A stretch of DNA of 64,000 nt, taken from Siansivirga zeaxanthinifaciens CC-SAMT-1. GTDB taxonomy: Bacteria > Bacteroidota > Bacteroidia > Flavobacteriales > Flavobacteriaceae. The position numbers and the translations under genes are program-made. Under the pieces are notes generated by a model that searched no databases, was not told the DNA's origin, and saw only the letters and a list, made by a program, of their open reading frames with translations. The stretch covers positions 2,898,437 through 2,962,436 of the forward strand of contig NZ_CP007202.1 in NCBI RefSeq assembly GCF_000941055.1. Direction: 5' to 3'. This document shows positions 10,701-20,303 of the stretch, piece by piece (within the stretch, counting starts at the first letter, position 1; each line of letters starts with the position of its first letter).

Positions 10701-12281
10701 TTAATCTTTTGTAATTATACTGCCCCACCAATTGTCATTGGGTTGCCAATTTTTATCCAACATTTCAACTCGAAGTTTTCCTTGACCTTTAAGAACTTGT
10801 TCCTGTTTATTTGCAATTGCTTGCTGTTCTTTAATACTATCATAGGTGGGATCTTTTTGAGGGTATTTAGCATCGACCTTACGCAACCAATTTAATAACT
10901 TGGCTGCCATTTTCTCAGTTCTTTTAAAGTGTAATTGGGCCAAGTTGTGATCTTCGTGCAGATCGTTTACCAAATTATACAATTCATTATGATTGTCCTC
11001 CCAATAATGAATAAGTTTCCAATTGCCTTCACGAATTATTGATACTGGGCGGCCTCCCTGGTTACCATAATGAGGATAATGCCAAAACAATGGACGCTTT
11101 TTAAACTTCTTACCTTTCAATACCGGTACGATACTTTTTCCATCTACATTAGCCTTTTTGGGCAATGGAATTCCTGCGAGCTCCAGTAAGGTTGGGTAAA
11201 AATCACTCCCAGCAACAGGAATGCTGCTTTTCTTGCCATTGCAATTCATCCATGGTATATCGATAATGTAAGGAATTCGAATACCGCCTTCCCATTGATG
11301 TCCCTTCCCTCCTTTTAACGGTAGGCAACTGGTAGAATAGTTATCGCCCGAAACCACACCTCCATTATCTGAAGTAAAAACGACAATCGTATTTTTATCC
11401 AGACCAGTTTCTTTTAATGTATTTAATACGTAGCCTACAGCATCATCCATGGTTTCTATCAAGCCCGCATAAACCGGATTATCCTGACGCAATCGGTAAG
11501 GTAACATATCTCCTTTAGCAAACCCATCCTTTTCAATCCCCATCTTCTCAGCTTTATCCCGATATTTCATCCATTTTTCTTTGGTAGTTTGAATCGGGGC
11601 GTGAACTGCATAAAACGAGAGATAAGCAAAAAAAGGTTTGTTCTTTGAGGTCTTAATAAAATCGGCTGTTTCTTGGGCCAAACGCATGGTTAGATTTTCT
11701 CCTTTTTTATGATTTTCGAGTTTAGGATTATTGAAAGGAGCAAAAAAGCCACCAGGTGGCGAACCTTTACTAAAACCACCTTTGTTTATATCAAAACCAT
11801 GATCTTCAGGGTAATTACCTTCATCGCCCAAATGCCATTTTCCTGCAAAAAAGGTGGTGTAACCAGCAGCCTTAAAAGCTTCGGGCATTGTAATATCTTC
11901 GGCGGCCAAATGCTGGTTATATTCGGCAGGTAACAATTTTGTGTACCTGCCTTTCTCGCGCCACTGTTCTCCGCTTGGTGCCCCAATATATTCTGTAACA
12001 CCATGATTTGCTGTAAACTGACCTGTAAGAATTGTGGCCCTGGAAGGACTACAAACTTGACAACCAGCATAACCGTTAGTAAAAACCATTCCGCTCTCGG
12101 CTATCCTATCAACATTTGGCGTTTCGTAATATGTACTGCCCATGCAACTTAAATCACTATACCCCAGATCATCTACAAGAATGAACAAGATATTTGGTTT
12201 TATTGGTCGTTCCTGACTTTTGCTCCCCAGAGCAACAAAAAAGGCTAATAAAAATGCTATACAATTAATTTTTTGTTTCAT
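10701..12281 (-). CDS. Sulfatase (S1 family, arylsulfatase A-like)
   Basis: Exported 526-aa sulfatase with a signal peptide (about residues 1-22). KPNILFILVDDLGYSDLSCMGS opens the alkaline-phosphatase-like fold. The maturation motif is CSPSR (Cys77), and AGKWHLG and TSDNGGVVSGDNYS follow at the expected spacing. The general look (YETPNVDRIAESGMVFTNGYAG, HPDHGFD-like middle) is that of the large S1_16-type group of Bacteroidota glycan sulfatases, though I cannot confirm the subfamily. It is 5 bases upstream of the esterase gene and 17 bases downstream of a GH2 gene, within the same operon. Confidence 0.93.
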   Translation of the reverse strand: MKQKINCIAFLLAFFVALGSKSQERPIKPNILFILVDDLGYSDLSCMGSTYYETPNVDRIAESGMVFTNGYAGCQVCSPSRATILTGQFTANHGVTEYIGAPSGEQWREKGRYTKLLPAEYNQHLAAEDITMPEAFKAAGYTTFFAGKWHLGDEGNYPEDHGFDINKGGFSKGSPPGGFFAPFNNPKLENHKKGENLTMRLAQETADFIKTSKNKPFFAYLSFYAVHAPIQTTKEKWMKYRDKAEKMGIEKDGFAKGDMLPYRLRQDNPVYAGLIETMDDAVGYVLNTLKETGLDKNTIVVFTSDNGGVVSGDNYSTSCLPLKGGKGHQWEGGIRIPYIIDIPWMNCNGKKSSIPVAGSDFYPTLLELAGIPLPKKANVDGKSIVPVLKGKKFKKRPLFWHYPHYGNQGGRPVSIIREGNWKLIHYWEDNHNELYNLVNDLHEDHNLAQLHFKRTEKMAAKLLNWLRKVDAKYPQKDPTYDSIKEQQAIANKQEQVLKGQGKLRVEMLDKNWQPNDNWWGSIITKD

Positions 12282-12298
12282 ATCTAATTATTTTATTT

Positions 12299-14992
12299 CT
12301 ATAATCTTTTATAAATTTCAATGGCATTTAACACAGGTTCCCCAACTATTTTTTTGAAATTAACAATCAAAGGATCTCCTAATTTCACCGATAATTCCGT
12401 TTTAATTTTTACGGCACGGTATTCACCATATTGCCCTAATAAATCGATTTTATCTATAATTTTTTTATCATTAACGGTTACGGAAAAAGTACGATTTGTA
12501 ATTTTTGATTCTTGCTTGGTTTCCTCAGTCAAGTCGTAAGGTAAATGTTTTGCTTTAGTGCCTTCTAATTCGGCAAAATGCAATGTTATTTCATATACAC
12601 CCGCTGAAACATCAAACCGATATTGGTCTATACCTACTAATTGGGTTTGATAAATAGGATCGTTAAAGGTTCCTTTAATGGTTTGTTTTGCACCATAAGG
12701 TTGTTGCATATTTTTATCTGGTCGCACATAGGGTTTCCCACCAATATGTCCCCAACTTCCTGGAGTATATGCTCTGTCGAACATCCATGCGTGGTCTATT
12801 TTATCATCGTAAAAGAAACGCCTATCGCCTACATTGATTGAGATACCACTAGCAGGGAAATTTTTTAATGATATTGGTAGCACATTTATACGGATTTCGG
12901 AAAAATCCTCTAAATAGGTACCATTTGTAGTTTTAGCAACCAGTTTATTGAGACCATTTACAAAAGGTACTTCAAAAATAGCAATTTTATCTATAACAGG
13001 CTTAACACCCAGGCTTTTGCCATTTAAAAGTAATTCAATTTCTTGTTGGTTGGAAAAAACTTGAACTGGCATTGTTGAAATCCCCAATCCTTCTTGGTCT
13101 TCAATATAAGTACGCTGTCCCCAGGTTTTAGTAGCAATAGCAACAAAAGGCTCCTTTAATAATGATGCCTGATAATAGAAAAATACATCTTTAGGTTTTC
13201 TATCTAATCCTACCAAGCCTTTATTATTAATACTTTGAACAGCATCAATACGGCCTTCAGAATTAAAATCGGCATAATTCCAAACATTCACACCCGCTAT
13301 AAAATCATTTTTGGCAAAATATTCTAAATAATATTTATGATATTCTACAGCATATTCGTGTGTAAAATCAAAACGCATCGGGTACAGCGTATGTAATCTT
13401 GGATCTACTCCAGCACCATATTCCGTAATAATCATTGGTTTTTTGATGGCTGCGTGAATTTCTTCAATTTTTTCTGGAAGTAACTCGTACGAACCACCAT
13501 ACCATCCGTTGTAAATATTCCAGCCCACAATCATAGGAATATCAGTTAATCCTGCTTTACTATAACGTTCTAAGCTATTATGGTTAGGAATCATGGTGTA
13601 TCGATACGGATCTTCAGCGCGTGTTAAATCTTCAATTTTTTGTGCTAAATCTTTAATATACTTTGTATAAATTTCATAACGCTCTTTGTTATCTGTAAAT
13701 TTTGGATGTAAAATCACCTCATTCATATAAGCCCAAATTATTAAGCTTGGATGATTGTAATTTTGACGAATCATTTCCAATTGGGCACTTAAACAGTTTT
13801 GGGCAAATGCTTCGCTTTCGGTTACTGTGTCAATAATGGGTGTTTCAACTGTAGTAATTATTCCCAAGCGATCGCACATTTCAAGAATGATGGGGTCTTG
13901 TGGGTAGTGGGCAATTCTTAAAAAATTACTACCCATGGCTTTCATTCTTAAAATATCTTCAACATGAACGTGGTCTGGTACCGCATTACTGATATCTTTA
14001 TAATCTTGATGGCGGTTAGTACCGATTAACTTTAAGTATTTCCCATTTAAAAAGAAACCTTTATCGACATCAAATGTAAACCAACGAAATCCGAGAGGAT
14101 TCGCCGATTCATCTAATTTTTGATTTGTTTTTGCATCGTAAAGTTCGCAAACTACCTTATATAAATTAGGTGTTTCTGGCGACCACAATTGCGGATTTAA
14201 AACGGGGTTTAATTCTAAATTAAATTCATTAGAAATTCCAGCTACTAATTTTAATGACGTTGTTTTTTCTTGAACAAGTTCCTCATTCGGGCTGTAAACT
14301 TTTGTTACTAATTTTACTTTTTTAGTTGAAGTATCATCATTTTTGATGTTTACTTTTAAGTTTATATCGCCGCTTTCAGCCGATACATTTGGCGTCGTAA
14401 TAAAAACACCATTAGACGCATCATCTACAATATCGAAGTGAACTTTTTCTGTTACTATTAAATTAACATCACGATATATTCCTCCAAAAAAGGTAAAATC
14501 GGCACGTAATGCAGGCCAGTCTTCGTTTTCTGAATTATCTGCTTTAACTGTTACATTAAACGTTGTAAATTCTGTTGCTTTGTCAAATTTTATAAAATCT
14601 GAAACAGGTACTACAAAACGGGTAAAACCACCAATATGTGTTCTAGCCAATGTATTGTTTATGTATACTTCAGCTGCGGTTGCTACGCCTTCAAAGAAAA
14701 GAAAAACTTCCTTTTCACTAAATGACGTTGGTATTCTTACTTCTTTAGTATACCATCCTGCCCCACGATAAAAGCCTTCTTCTTCATCTACCACATCTTC
14801 TATATTCCAAGTATGAGGAATATCGACTAATTTTGCTTTGTCTCTTTGTAAATTAAACTGATTGATTTCTTGAATAGCATTGCCTTTAATGAAATGCCAA
14901 GATTCGTTAATTGTATATTTTAATTGGGCATTTACAGTTGTATAGCCTGAAACTAGGATAATAACCAAAATTATTAGTGATTTCTTCATCAT
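12299..14992 (-). CDS. GH2 glycosidase with C-terminal malectin (CBM57-like) domain
   Basis: Secreted 897-aa GH2 enzyme. The signal peptide ends near TVNAQ (residue 23). The jelly-roll domain is about 25-180, the Ig-like domain 185-300 and the TIM barrel 305-620. The acid/base Glu is E425 in AYMNEV and the nucleophile E524 in IITEYGAG, so both catalytic residues are in place. A DUF4982-like sandwich follows. The C-terminus (about 735-897) is a malectin-type carbohydrate-binding domain, shown by INVGDRRFFYDD, YEITLHFAELEG, RTFSVTVNDKKI and GEPVLNAIEIYK. Substrate may be a beta-linked galactose or glucuronic acid. It lies in the long operon between two sulfatases, with about 40 bases to the upstream gene. 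Confidence 0.9.
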   Translation of the reverse strand: MMKKSLIILVIILVSGYTTVNAQLKYTINESWHFIKGNAIQEINQFNLQRDKAKLVDIPHTWNIEDVVDEEEGFYRGAGWYTKEVRIPTSFSEKEVFLFFEGVATAAEVYINNTLARTHIGGFTRFVVPVSDFIKFDKATEFTTFNVTVKADNSENEDWPALRADFTFFGGIYRDVNLIVTEKVHFDIVDDASNGVFITTPNVSAESGDINLKVNIKNDDTSTKKVKLVTKVYSPNEELVQEKTTSLKLVAGISNEFNLELNPVLNPQLWSPETPNLYKVVCELYDAKTNQKLDESANPLGFRWFTFDVDKGFFLNGKYLKLIGTNRHQDYKDISNAVPDHVHVEDILRMKAMGSNFLRIAHYPQDPIILEMCDRLGIITTVETPIIDTVTESEAFAQNCLSAQLEMIRQNYNHPSLIIWAYMNEVILHPKFTDNKERYEIYTKYIKDLAQKIEDLTRAEDPYRYTMIPNHNSLERYSKAGLTDIPMIVGWNIYNGWYGGSYELLPEKIEEIHAAIKKPMIITEYGAGVDPRLHTLYPMRFDFTHEYAVEYHKYYLEYFAKNDFIAGVNVWNYADFNSEGRIDAVQSINNKGLVGLDRKPKDVFFYYQASLLKEPFVAIATKTWGQRTYIEDQEGLGISTMPVQVFSNQQEIELLLNGKSLGVKPVIDKIAIFEVPFVNGLNKLVAKTTNGTYLEDFSEIRINVLPISLKNFPASGISINVGDRRFFYDDKIDHAWMFDRAYTPGSWGHIGGKPYVRPDKNMQQPYGAKQTIKGTFNDPIYQTQLVGIDQYRFDVSAGVYEITLHFAELEGTKAKHLPYDLTEETKQESKITNRTFSVTVNDKKIIDKIDLLGQYGEYRAVKIKTELSVKLGDPLIVNFKKIVGEPVLNAIEIYKRL

Positions 14993-15035
14993 TTTTTCGA
15001 ATTACTCTTTCAATTAAAAAATTTTATTAAACCTA

Positions 15036-16523
15036 TTATTTTTTTGGTGATTGCAATACGCCCTCGCCTTTTTCCCAACTCCAATAATCTACTGCATGAC
15101 GACTATTATTAATATCATATCCCCACTTATTCAAATAATAATCTCTAGACTTAAATTCATCACCTATTTTATTTAATGCCCTGTTTAGCTTCCCTTCCAA
15201 GTCTTTCCTTACATCTTCAAACTGGGCATTATCAAACAAATTATTCATTTGATAGGGATCTTTAATATCATCAAAAAATAAATTAGATCCTTCTTTAGTT
15301 TTTATATAGGTGTACTGTTTTGTTCTAATAGCCCTGAAAGGAGCATCTTTATAATTACCGGTAAAAGGTGCAACATTCATAACCAATGCCGCACGATCTG
15401 CGTTTGTATCTGGATTCTTAATCAATTTAGAAAGATTTTCACCTTCAATGGTTTTAGGAATTTCGATATTTGATAATCCCAATAAGGACGGCAGAATATC
15501 TGGCGTATTAATTGGGGCCATAACAGTAGTACCTTTATGCTTTCCAATTTCGGGATAGCTAATTAAGAAAGGTACCCTAACAGATTCGTCCCAAGCCATT
15601 TGCTTTACAAACGGTCTTACACCATGCGACCCCATCATTTCGCCATGGTCGGCAGAAAATACGATGATTGTATTATCCCATATGCCAAGTTCCTTAATTT
15701 TATTCAGCACATTTCCTATAGCTTCATCTGTAGCCGTACAATGACCATAATACCCTTGAAGCTCTTCGCGAGTTCTAACTTCCAGTTCTTTAGGTACATT
15801 GGGCCTTAACTTCAACGTTTCTTGCGGATACATATCTTTATATTTCTTGGGAGCACTATCGTGAGGATAATGTGGTGTAGCTAACGATATAAGCATTAAA
15901 AAAGGATTCTGGTCTTTTGCATGGCTGCTGATATATTCATTGGCATCTTTTACAATTGCAAACGGCGAATAGCCTTCCCAATATTTTTTTTCAGGGTCGT
16001 TATTAGCATAATAATGTTCTTTACTATAATTATGGTCGCACTCGGCTCCTTTCCAATAATCAAACCCTTGACGTCTTTCGGGCATTACATTGTTTTGCCT
16101 GCCATGACCATCCAGATGCCATTTGCCCCAATAGGCGGTACTATAACCCTCTGCCTTAAAAATTTCGGCCATACATAACTCTTCACTCGGTAAATAAATA
16201 TCATTCACGAACATACCGGTAGTAGTTGGAAAACGTCCTGTTAACAATGCGGCTCTGTGAGGTGTACATACAGGAGTAACCGACACCGCGTTTGTAAAAT
16301 TAACGGCTTCTTTGGAAAATGCATCCAAATTAGGTGTACTTACGTTAGGATCACCTGCATAACCTAAAGCGGAACCGCGCCATTGGTCTGTTAAAATAAA
16401 AACAATATTTGGCTTTTTGTATCCAACCGCATTGCTTACTTCTAATTGTTTTTTTGGTGTTTTACAACAAGTCAATAGTATGAATACCAATATTAATTGG
16501 CTTGTAACAAGTTTAATCTTCAT
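15036..16523 (-). CDS. Sulfatase (S1 family) lipoprotein with CTPHR maturation motif
   Basis: Sulfatase of 495 aa. The N-terminus ends in a lipobox (LLTCC, Cys19/20), so it is probably anchored in a membrane as a lipoprotein. The fold starts at KKPNIVFILTDQWRG. The formylglycine site is CTPHR (residues 86-90): Cys, Pro and Arg of C-x-P-x-R are kept, but the usual Ser is His. WGKWHLDGHG and SADHGEMMGSHG supply other active-site ligands. The HYPHDSAPKKYKDMYP stretch is typical of the group of Bacteroidota/planctomycete sulfatases with this variant. It lies 19 bases downstream of a GH43 gene. Confidence 0.92.
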   Translation of the reverse strand: MKIKLVTSQLILVFILLTCCKTPKKQLEVSNAVGYKKPNIVFILTDQWRGSALGYAGDPNVSTPNLDAFSKEAVNFTNAVSVTPVCTPHRAALLTGRFPTTTGMFVNDIYLPSEELCMAEIFKAEGYSTAYWGKWHLDGHGRQNNVMPERRQGFDYWKGAECDHNYSKEHYYANNDPEKKYWEGYSPFAIVKDANEYISSHAKDQNPFLMLISLATPHYPHDSAPKKYKDMYPQETLKLRPNVPKELEVRTREELQGYYGHCTATDEAIGNVLNKIKELGIWDNTIIVFSADHGEMMGSHGVRPFVKQMAWDESVRVPFLISYPEIGKHKGTTVMAPINTPDILPSLLGLSNIEIPKTIEGENLSKLIKNPDTNADRAALVMNVAPFTGNYKDAPFRAIRTKQYTYIKTKEGSNLFFDDIKDPYQMNNLFDNAQFEDVRKDLEGKLNRALNKIGDEFKSRDYYLNKWGYDINNSRHAVDYWSWEKGEGVLQSPKK

Positions 16524-16542
16524 TAATCGTCTTTAAAGTTTA

Positions 16543-17514
16543 TTATTCTACTTTTTTTACGCCTTCGTTGGTAGCATATATTTTCTTAATAGTGCCATCT
16601 TCATTATAATAGAGATATTCAATAGCAACATTTCTACTAAACTTTGAACCGCCATTCCAATTTTGCCAATGGTAGAAGAAATAATTTTGCCCTCTATAAT
16701 TAACAACTGAATGATGGTCTTGCCTTTGCTTTGGGTTGATGGCTCCTTTATATTCAAATGGTCCGTATGGATTATCTGCCATACCGTAAAACCCACCTAA
16801 ACCAGCATTGTAAGAGAAATAGTATTTACCATTTCTTTTATGCATATAACTGGCTTCAAAGAAGTTTGTGTTACCATATTCAATGGTTCTTGGTTTTTCG
16901 GCTAATTCTAAAAGGTTATCTTTTAAACGTGCTACTTTTGGTTCTCTAACACCCCAATATAAGTATGTTTTCCCATCACCATCGGTAAAAACACAAGGGT
17001 CTAGCCATTGGCCTTCAACACCTTCTATCCAACCAAGATCTTTAAATGGTCCTTCGGGTACATCACTCACAGCAACACCGCAACGCATATCATCTTTTGA
17101 ACCTTTTACAGAATGTGGATAAATTAAATAATACTTATTGTTCTTGTAAATGGCTGTTGGCGCCCACATCCAGCCAATGGCACCCCAAGAAATATCTTTA
17201 GAATGTAATACCTCGCCATGGTCTTTCCAATTAATCATATCTGTTGAAGAAAACGCATGGTAACCATCCATACTATCGTAATTCACAGCATCTTCCATGT
17301 CGTGAGATGTATACATCCATACTTTTCCGTCTTTCCAAACATGTGCCGAAGGGTCTGCTGTACGTATATGGCGAATAACTGGGTTGTTATTATGCAATTT
17401 CGTTTGCACCGTTTGCTGTTCTATTTTAATATCCTTTTTGGTGTTATTTTGACTTTTACAACTCGCAAAGAGCATCCATAAAAAGACAAAAGCTACTTTA
17501 AAATACGTTACCAT
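16543..17514 (-). CDS. GH43 glycosidase, single-domain lipoprotein (xylosidase/arabinofuranosidase type)
   Basis: Compact 323-aa five-bladed propeller enzyme. The signal ends in a lipobox (LFASC, Cys19), so it is likely periplasmic or on the outer membrane. The three GH43 catalytic acids are visible: the base Asp in RTADPSAH (D54), the pKa modulator Asp in QWLDPCVF (D172), and the acid Glu in NFFEASYM (E220). The histidine typical of the active-site floor may be in QRQDHHSVV. There is no C-terminal sandwich, unlike the other GH43 at 43537. Only 5 bases separate it from the upstream GH78. In an ulvan context, release of beta-linked xylose after desulfation is a sensible role; arabinose is an alternative. 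Confidence 0.9.
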   Translation of the reverse strand: MVTYFKVAFVFLWMLFASCKSQNNTKKDIKIEQQTVQTKLHNNNPVIRHIRTADPSAHVWKDGKVWMYTSHDMEDAVNYDSMDGYHAFSSTDMINWKDHGEVLHSKDISWGAIGWMWAPTAIYKNNKYYLIYPHSVKGSKDDMRCGVAVSDVPEGPFKDLGWIEGVEGQWLDPCVFTDGDGKTYLYWGVREPKVARLKDNLLELAEKPRTIEYGNTNFFEASYMHKRNGKYYFSYNAGLGGFYGMADNPYGPFEYKGAINPKQRQDHHSVVNYRGQNYFFYHWQNWNGGSKFSRNVAIEYLYYNEDGTIKKIYATNEGVKKVE

Positions 17515-17519
17515 TATTA

Positions 17520-20297
17520 TTAAAATTTAGATATAAATGTGTAATTTCCTGGTTGTACTAATAGCTCAAACCCATTTTCTGTTTTAACAATTAATTTTAC
17601 ATTTTCATGGTCTTTAAACGTTTCGCCATTTAATTTTAAGTCACTATTGGCCGCTGCAGGCACAATTATTTTTGCTGTTGTATTTGGAGGTACCACAACA
17701 TCTAAATTAAATTGATTGTTTTCTGTTTTCCATGAAGATGATACTTTTCCGTATGGCGTGTTATAAGTTGCATCAGCCGATTTAAGTGGGTTTCTAGGTT
17801 GTGGTGCTATTCTTATTTTTTTATACCCTGCTTCTAGTGGTGCAATACCTCCGATACGCTCGTACATCCATTCGCCTATGGCACCGTACGCATAGTGATT
17901 TAAACTATTCATATTCATCGGGTTAAAACCTTCTTCTTTGCTATAACTATTCCAGCGTTCCCAAATGGTGGTGGCACCTTGGTTAATGGAATAAAACCAT
18001 GATGGATAGGTTTCATTAAATAGTAAGGTGTACATTAAATCTATTTCACCTTTTGCATCTAACACTTCCGATAATAATGGTGTACCTAAAAAACCTGTTC
18101 TTAAATGATTATCGGCTTCTTTTATTTTTGCTAATAAATTAGTTTTAGCTTGTTCAAGTTTATGGTCTGGTAGCAAACCGAAAGCCAATGCCAATAAATA
18201 TGATGTTTGTGTTTCAGTTACATCTTTAATTTTTCCTTGTTCATCAAAAAACTTTTTATCGAAGGCTTCTGCTATTTTTTTATACAAAGCATCATACTGT
18301 TTTTGTTCTTCAATTTTACCTAAAACACCCGCTGTTTTAGCTGTAAGTTTTGCCGAATGCGCAAAAAATGCCGTTCCTATTAAAGAGTGTGATGTATCGC
18401 CTTTATTATCTCCATTAGCAGGAAGCGGTTGTAACCAATCTGCAAAACCATCCATGGATGAAATAAGATCTTTGGAAGACGTTTCATGGTATGCGACCCA
18501 ACCTTTCATAGTTTCGTAATTTTCTTCAAGAATTTTCTTATCGCCAGTTCTGTAATAAATTTTCCAAGGTATAATAACACATACATCACCCCAACCAGCA
18601 CTAACCTTGTTATTGTACAAAACATCTGGCACTACCCAAGGAATACCGCCATTATCGTATTGCGACTCTCGAACACTTTGCAACCAACTAGCCCAAAAAT
18701 TATGTACGTTGGCATTGAACATAGATGTTGGTCCAAATACTTGTGCATCACCTGTCCATCCCATACGTTCATCACGCTGTGGACAATCGGTAGGAATATC
18801 GAAGAAATTTCCACGAAGTCCCCAAACGATATTACTTTGAAGTTGATTTAACTTTTCGTGAGAAGATGTAAAGGTTCCATTTTCTTCAAAATCTGAATAC
18901 TGTACTAATCCTGTTACCCAATCTTTTGAGGGTTCTTTTGTACTATCAAATCCGCATAACTCTACATATTGAAATCCGTGAAAGGTAAATTTTGGCTTCC
19001 ACTCTATTACACCGTCTTTTGAAGCTGTATAATAATTTGTTGACTGCGCACTTCTATAATTGTCTGTATAAAAAGAACCATCTGGAGAAAGCTTTTCTGC
19101 AAATCGAATTTTTAAAGTTTGTCCTTTTTTCATGGGTACTTTTAACAAAGGAACCCCAACCATATTCTGTTGAAAATCGAAAATAACTGCGTCATCTCTT
19201 TTTATAATCTCTTTAGCAGGTAATTCTATTTTTGTTTTAACGGTATTATGACGTTTTGGCTCTAAACTAATAGAATTATCTATATCGAAAGCACTAACAG
19301 GTATCCAATTATTATCATTAAAATTATTGGTTGTCCAATTTGGCATTTCAATGTTAGCATCGTAGGTTTCACCATCGTAAATTTCTGATAATCGAATAGG
19401 GCCGTTGGTAGTGCCTTTCCAAGATTCGTCTGACATGATTATGTTTTTAGAGCCATCTTTCATTATTAACTCTAACTGGCATAAAATTTTAGGCGATTCG
19501 GTATCACTCCAAAACGATTTCATCCAACCTAAACGACCAGAATGCCATCCTGAAGCTATTTCAATTCCAATGGTATTTTGACCAGATTCTATTAAATTAG
19601 TAACATCATAGGTAATGGTTTCTATACGTTTTTTATAAGGTGTATATCCTGGAGGCATCACATCGTCACTCACGTCTTTACCATTTATAGCTACATCAAA
19701 AACGCCCTTTGCCGTGATGTATAATCTTGCTAAAGCTACCTCACTAGACAACTCGAAGCCTTTTCTTAGATATTGAGGCCTGTGAATAATGTTGTTTTGG
19801 CTTCCTAATACTTTTTCTTTTTTGGTATCTAACCCAATCCATTTCGCTTGCCAATCGCTATTTTTTAATAATCCTAACTCAAAATGATTAACATCACTCC
19901 AATTAGATTCTACATCATCTTGATTCCAATATTTTACTTGCCAATATACTTTTTGACGAGAATTCAAGTTTTTACCTGCATATGCTATAAACGTTGATTG
20001 TTCTGAAACTTGCTTTTTAGAATCCCATAAATCGGCATTGTTTGGAAGCAAATCGGGATTTGAAGCCACAACTATTTGATATGCCGATTGTTCTTTTACA
20101 TCACTTGTAACAGGTAAGTTCCAAGAAAATGTTGGTGAGGCATTATAAAACCCAATAGGATTTTTAAAACCCTCTGAAATTGTCAAATTATTAGCATTAT
20201 GTAAAAAAGGTTGTTGGTTTTTACAGCTTGTTAGGTTAATAATTACAAGACTTAATAAGACATAAAAAGCAACTGCAAAATTTGATTGTTTTGTCAT
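17520..20297 (-). CDS. GH78 alpha-L-rhamnosidase (lipoprotein), first of a tandem pair
   Basis: Exo-rhamnosidase of 925 aa. The lipobox IINLTSC (Cys25) predicts a lipoprotein. N-terminal beta-sandwich domains (about 35-430, with GATW-like FTFHGFQYVELCGF near 437) precede an (alpha/alpha)6 barrel. The GH78 signature DCPQRDERMGWTGD is at residues 504-517, with the predicted general acid Glu510. The second catalytic Glu is in GATTIWERW (Glu780). A C-terminal sandwich ends the protein. It is clearly a paralogue of the next gene (20304): long stretches such as LYITAKGVFDV and IRLxxIYDGETYDAN are shared along the whole length. The 6-base gap marks a tandem duplication in one operon. The paralogue has a plain signal peptide instead of a lipobox. 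Confidence 0.95.
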   Translation of the reverse strand: MTKQSNFAVAFYVLLSLVIINLTSCKNQQPFLHNANNLTISEGFKNPIGFYNASPTFSWNLPVTSDVKEQSAYQIVVASNPDLLPNNADLWDSKKQVSEQSTFIAYAGKNLNSRQKVYWQVKYWNQDDVESNWSDVNHFELGLLKNSDWQAKWIGLDTKKEKVLGSQNNIIHRPQYLRKGFELSSEVALARLYITAKGVFDVAINGKDVSDDVMPPGYTPYKKRIETITYDVTNLIESGQNTIGIEIASGWHSGRLGWMKSFWSDTESPKILCQLELIMKDGSKNIIMSDESWKGTTNGPIRLSEIYDGETYDANIEMPNWTTNNFNDNNWIPVSAFDIDNSISLEPKRHNTVKTKIELPAKEIIKRDDAVIFDFQQNMVGVPLLKVPMKKGQTLKIRFAEKLSPDGSFYTDNYRSAQSTNYYTASKDGVIEWKPKFTFHGFQYVELCGFDSTKEPSKDWVTGLVQYSDFEENGTFTSSHEKLNQLQSNIVWGLRGNFFDIPTDCPQRDERMGWTGDAQVFGPTSMFNANVHNFWASWLQSVRESQYDNGGIPWVVPDVLYNNKVSAGWGDVCVIIPWKIYYRTGDKKILEENYETMKGWVAYHETSSKDLISSMDGFADWLQPLPANGDNKGDTSHSLIGTAFFAHSAKLTAKTAGVLGKIEEQKQYDALYKKIAEAFDKKFFDEQGKIKDVTETQTSYLLALAFGLLPDHKLEQAKTNLLAKIKEADNHLRTGFLGTPLLSEVLDAKGEIDLMYTLLFNETYPSWFYSINQGATTIWERWNSYSKEEGFNPMNMNSLNHYAYGAIGEWMYERIGGIAPLEAGYKKIRIAPQPRNPLKSADATYNTPYGKVSSSWKTENNQFNLDVVVPPNTTAKIIVPAAANSDLKLNGETFKDHENVKLIVKTENGFELLVQPGNYTFISKF

Positions 20298-20303
20298 TTT
20301 GAT

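Noticed and set aside
11786-12070. 94-codon minus-strand frame inside the sulfatase at 10701
   Set aside because: It is an out-of-frame shadow of a clear sulfatase, with no family features.
18486-18851. 121-codon open frame on the plus strand opposite a GH78 gene
   Set aside because: It lies wholly inside a well-supported coding gene on the other strand, has no recognisable domain and no own regulatory context. The same holds for all other plus-strand frames in the window.
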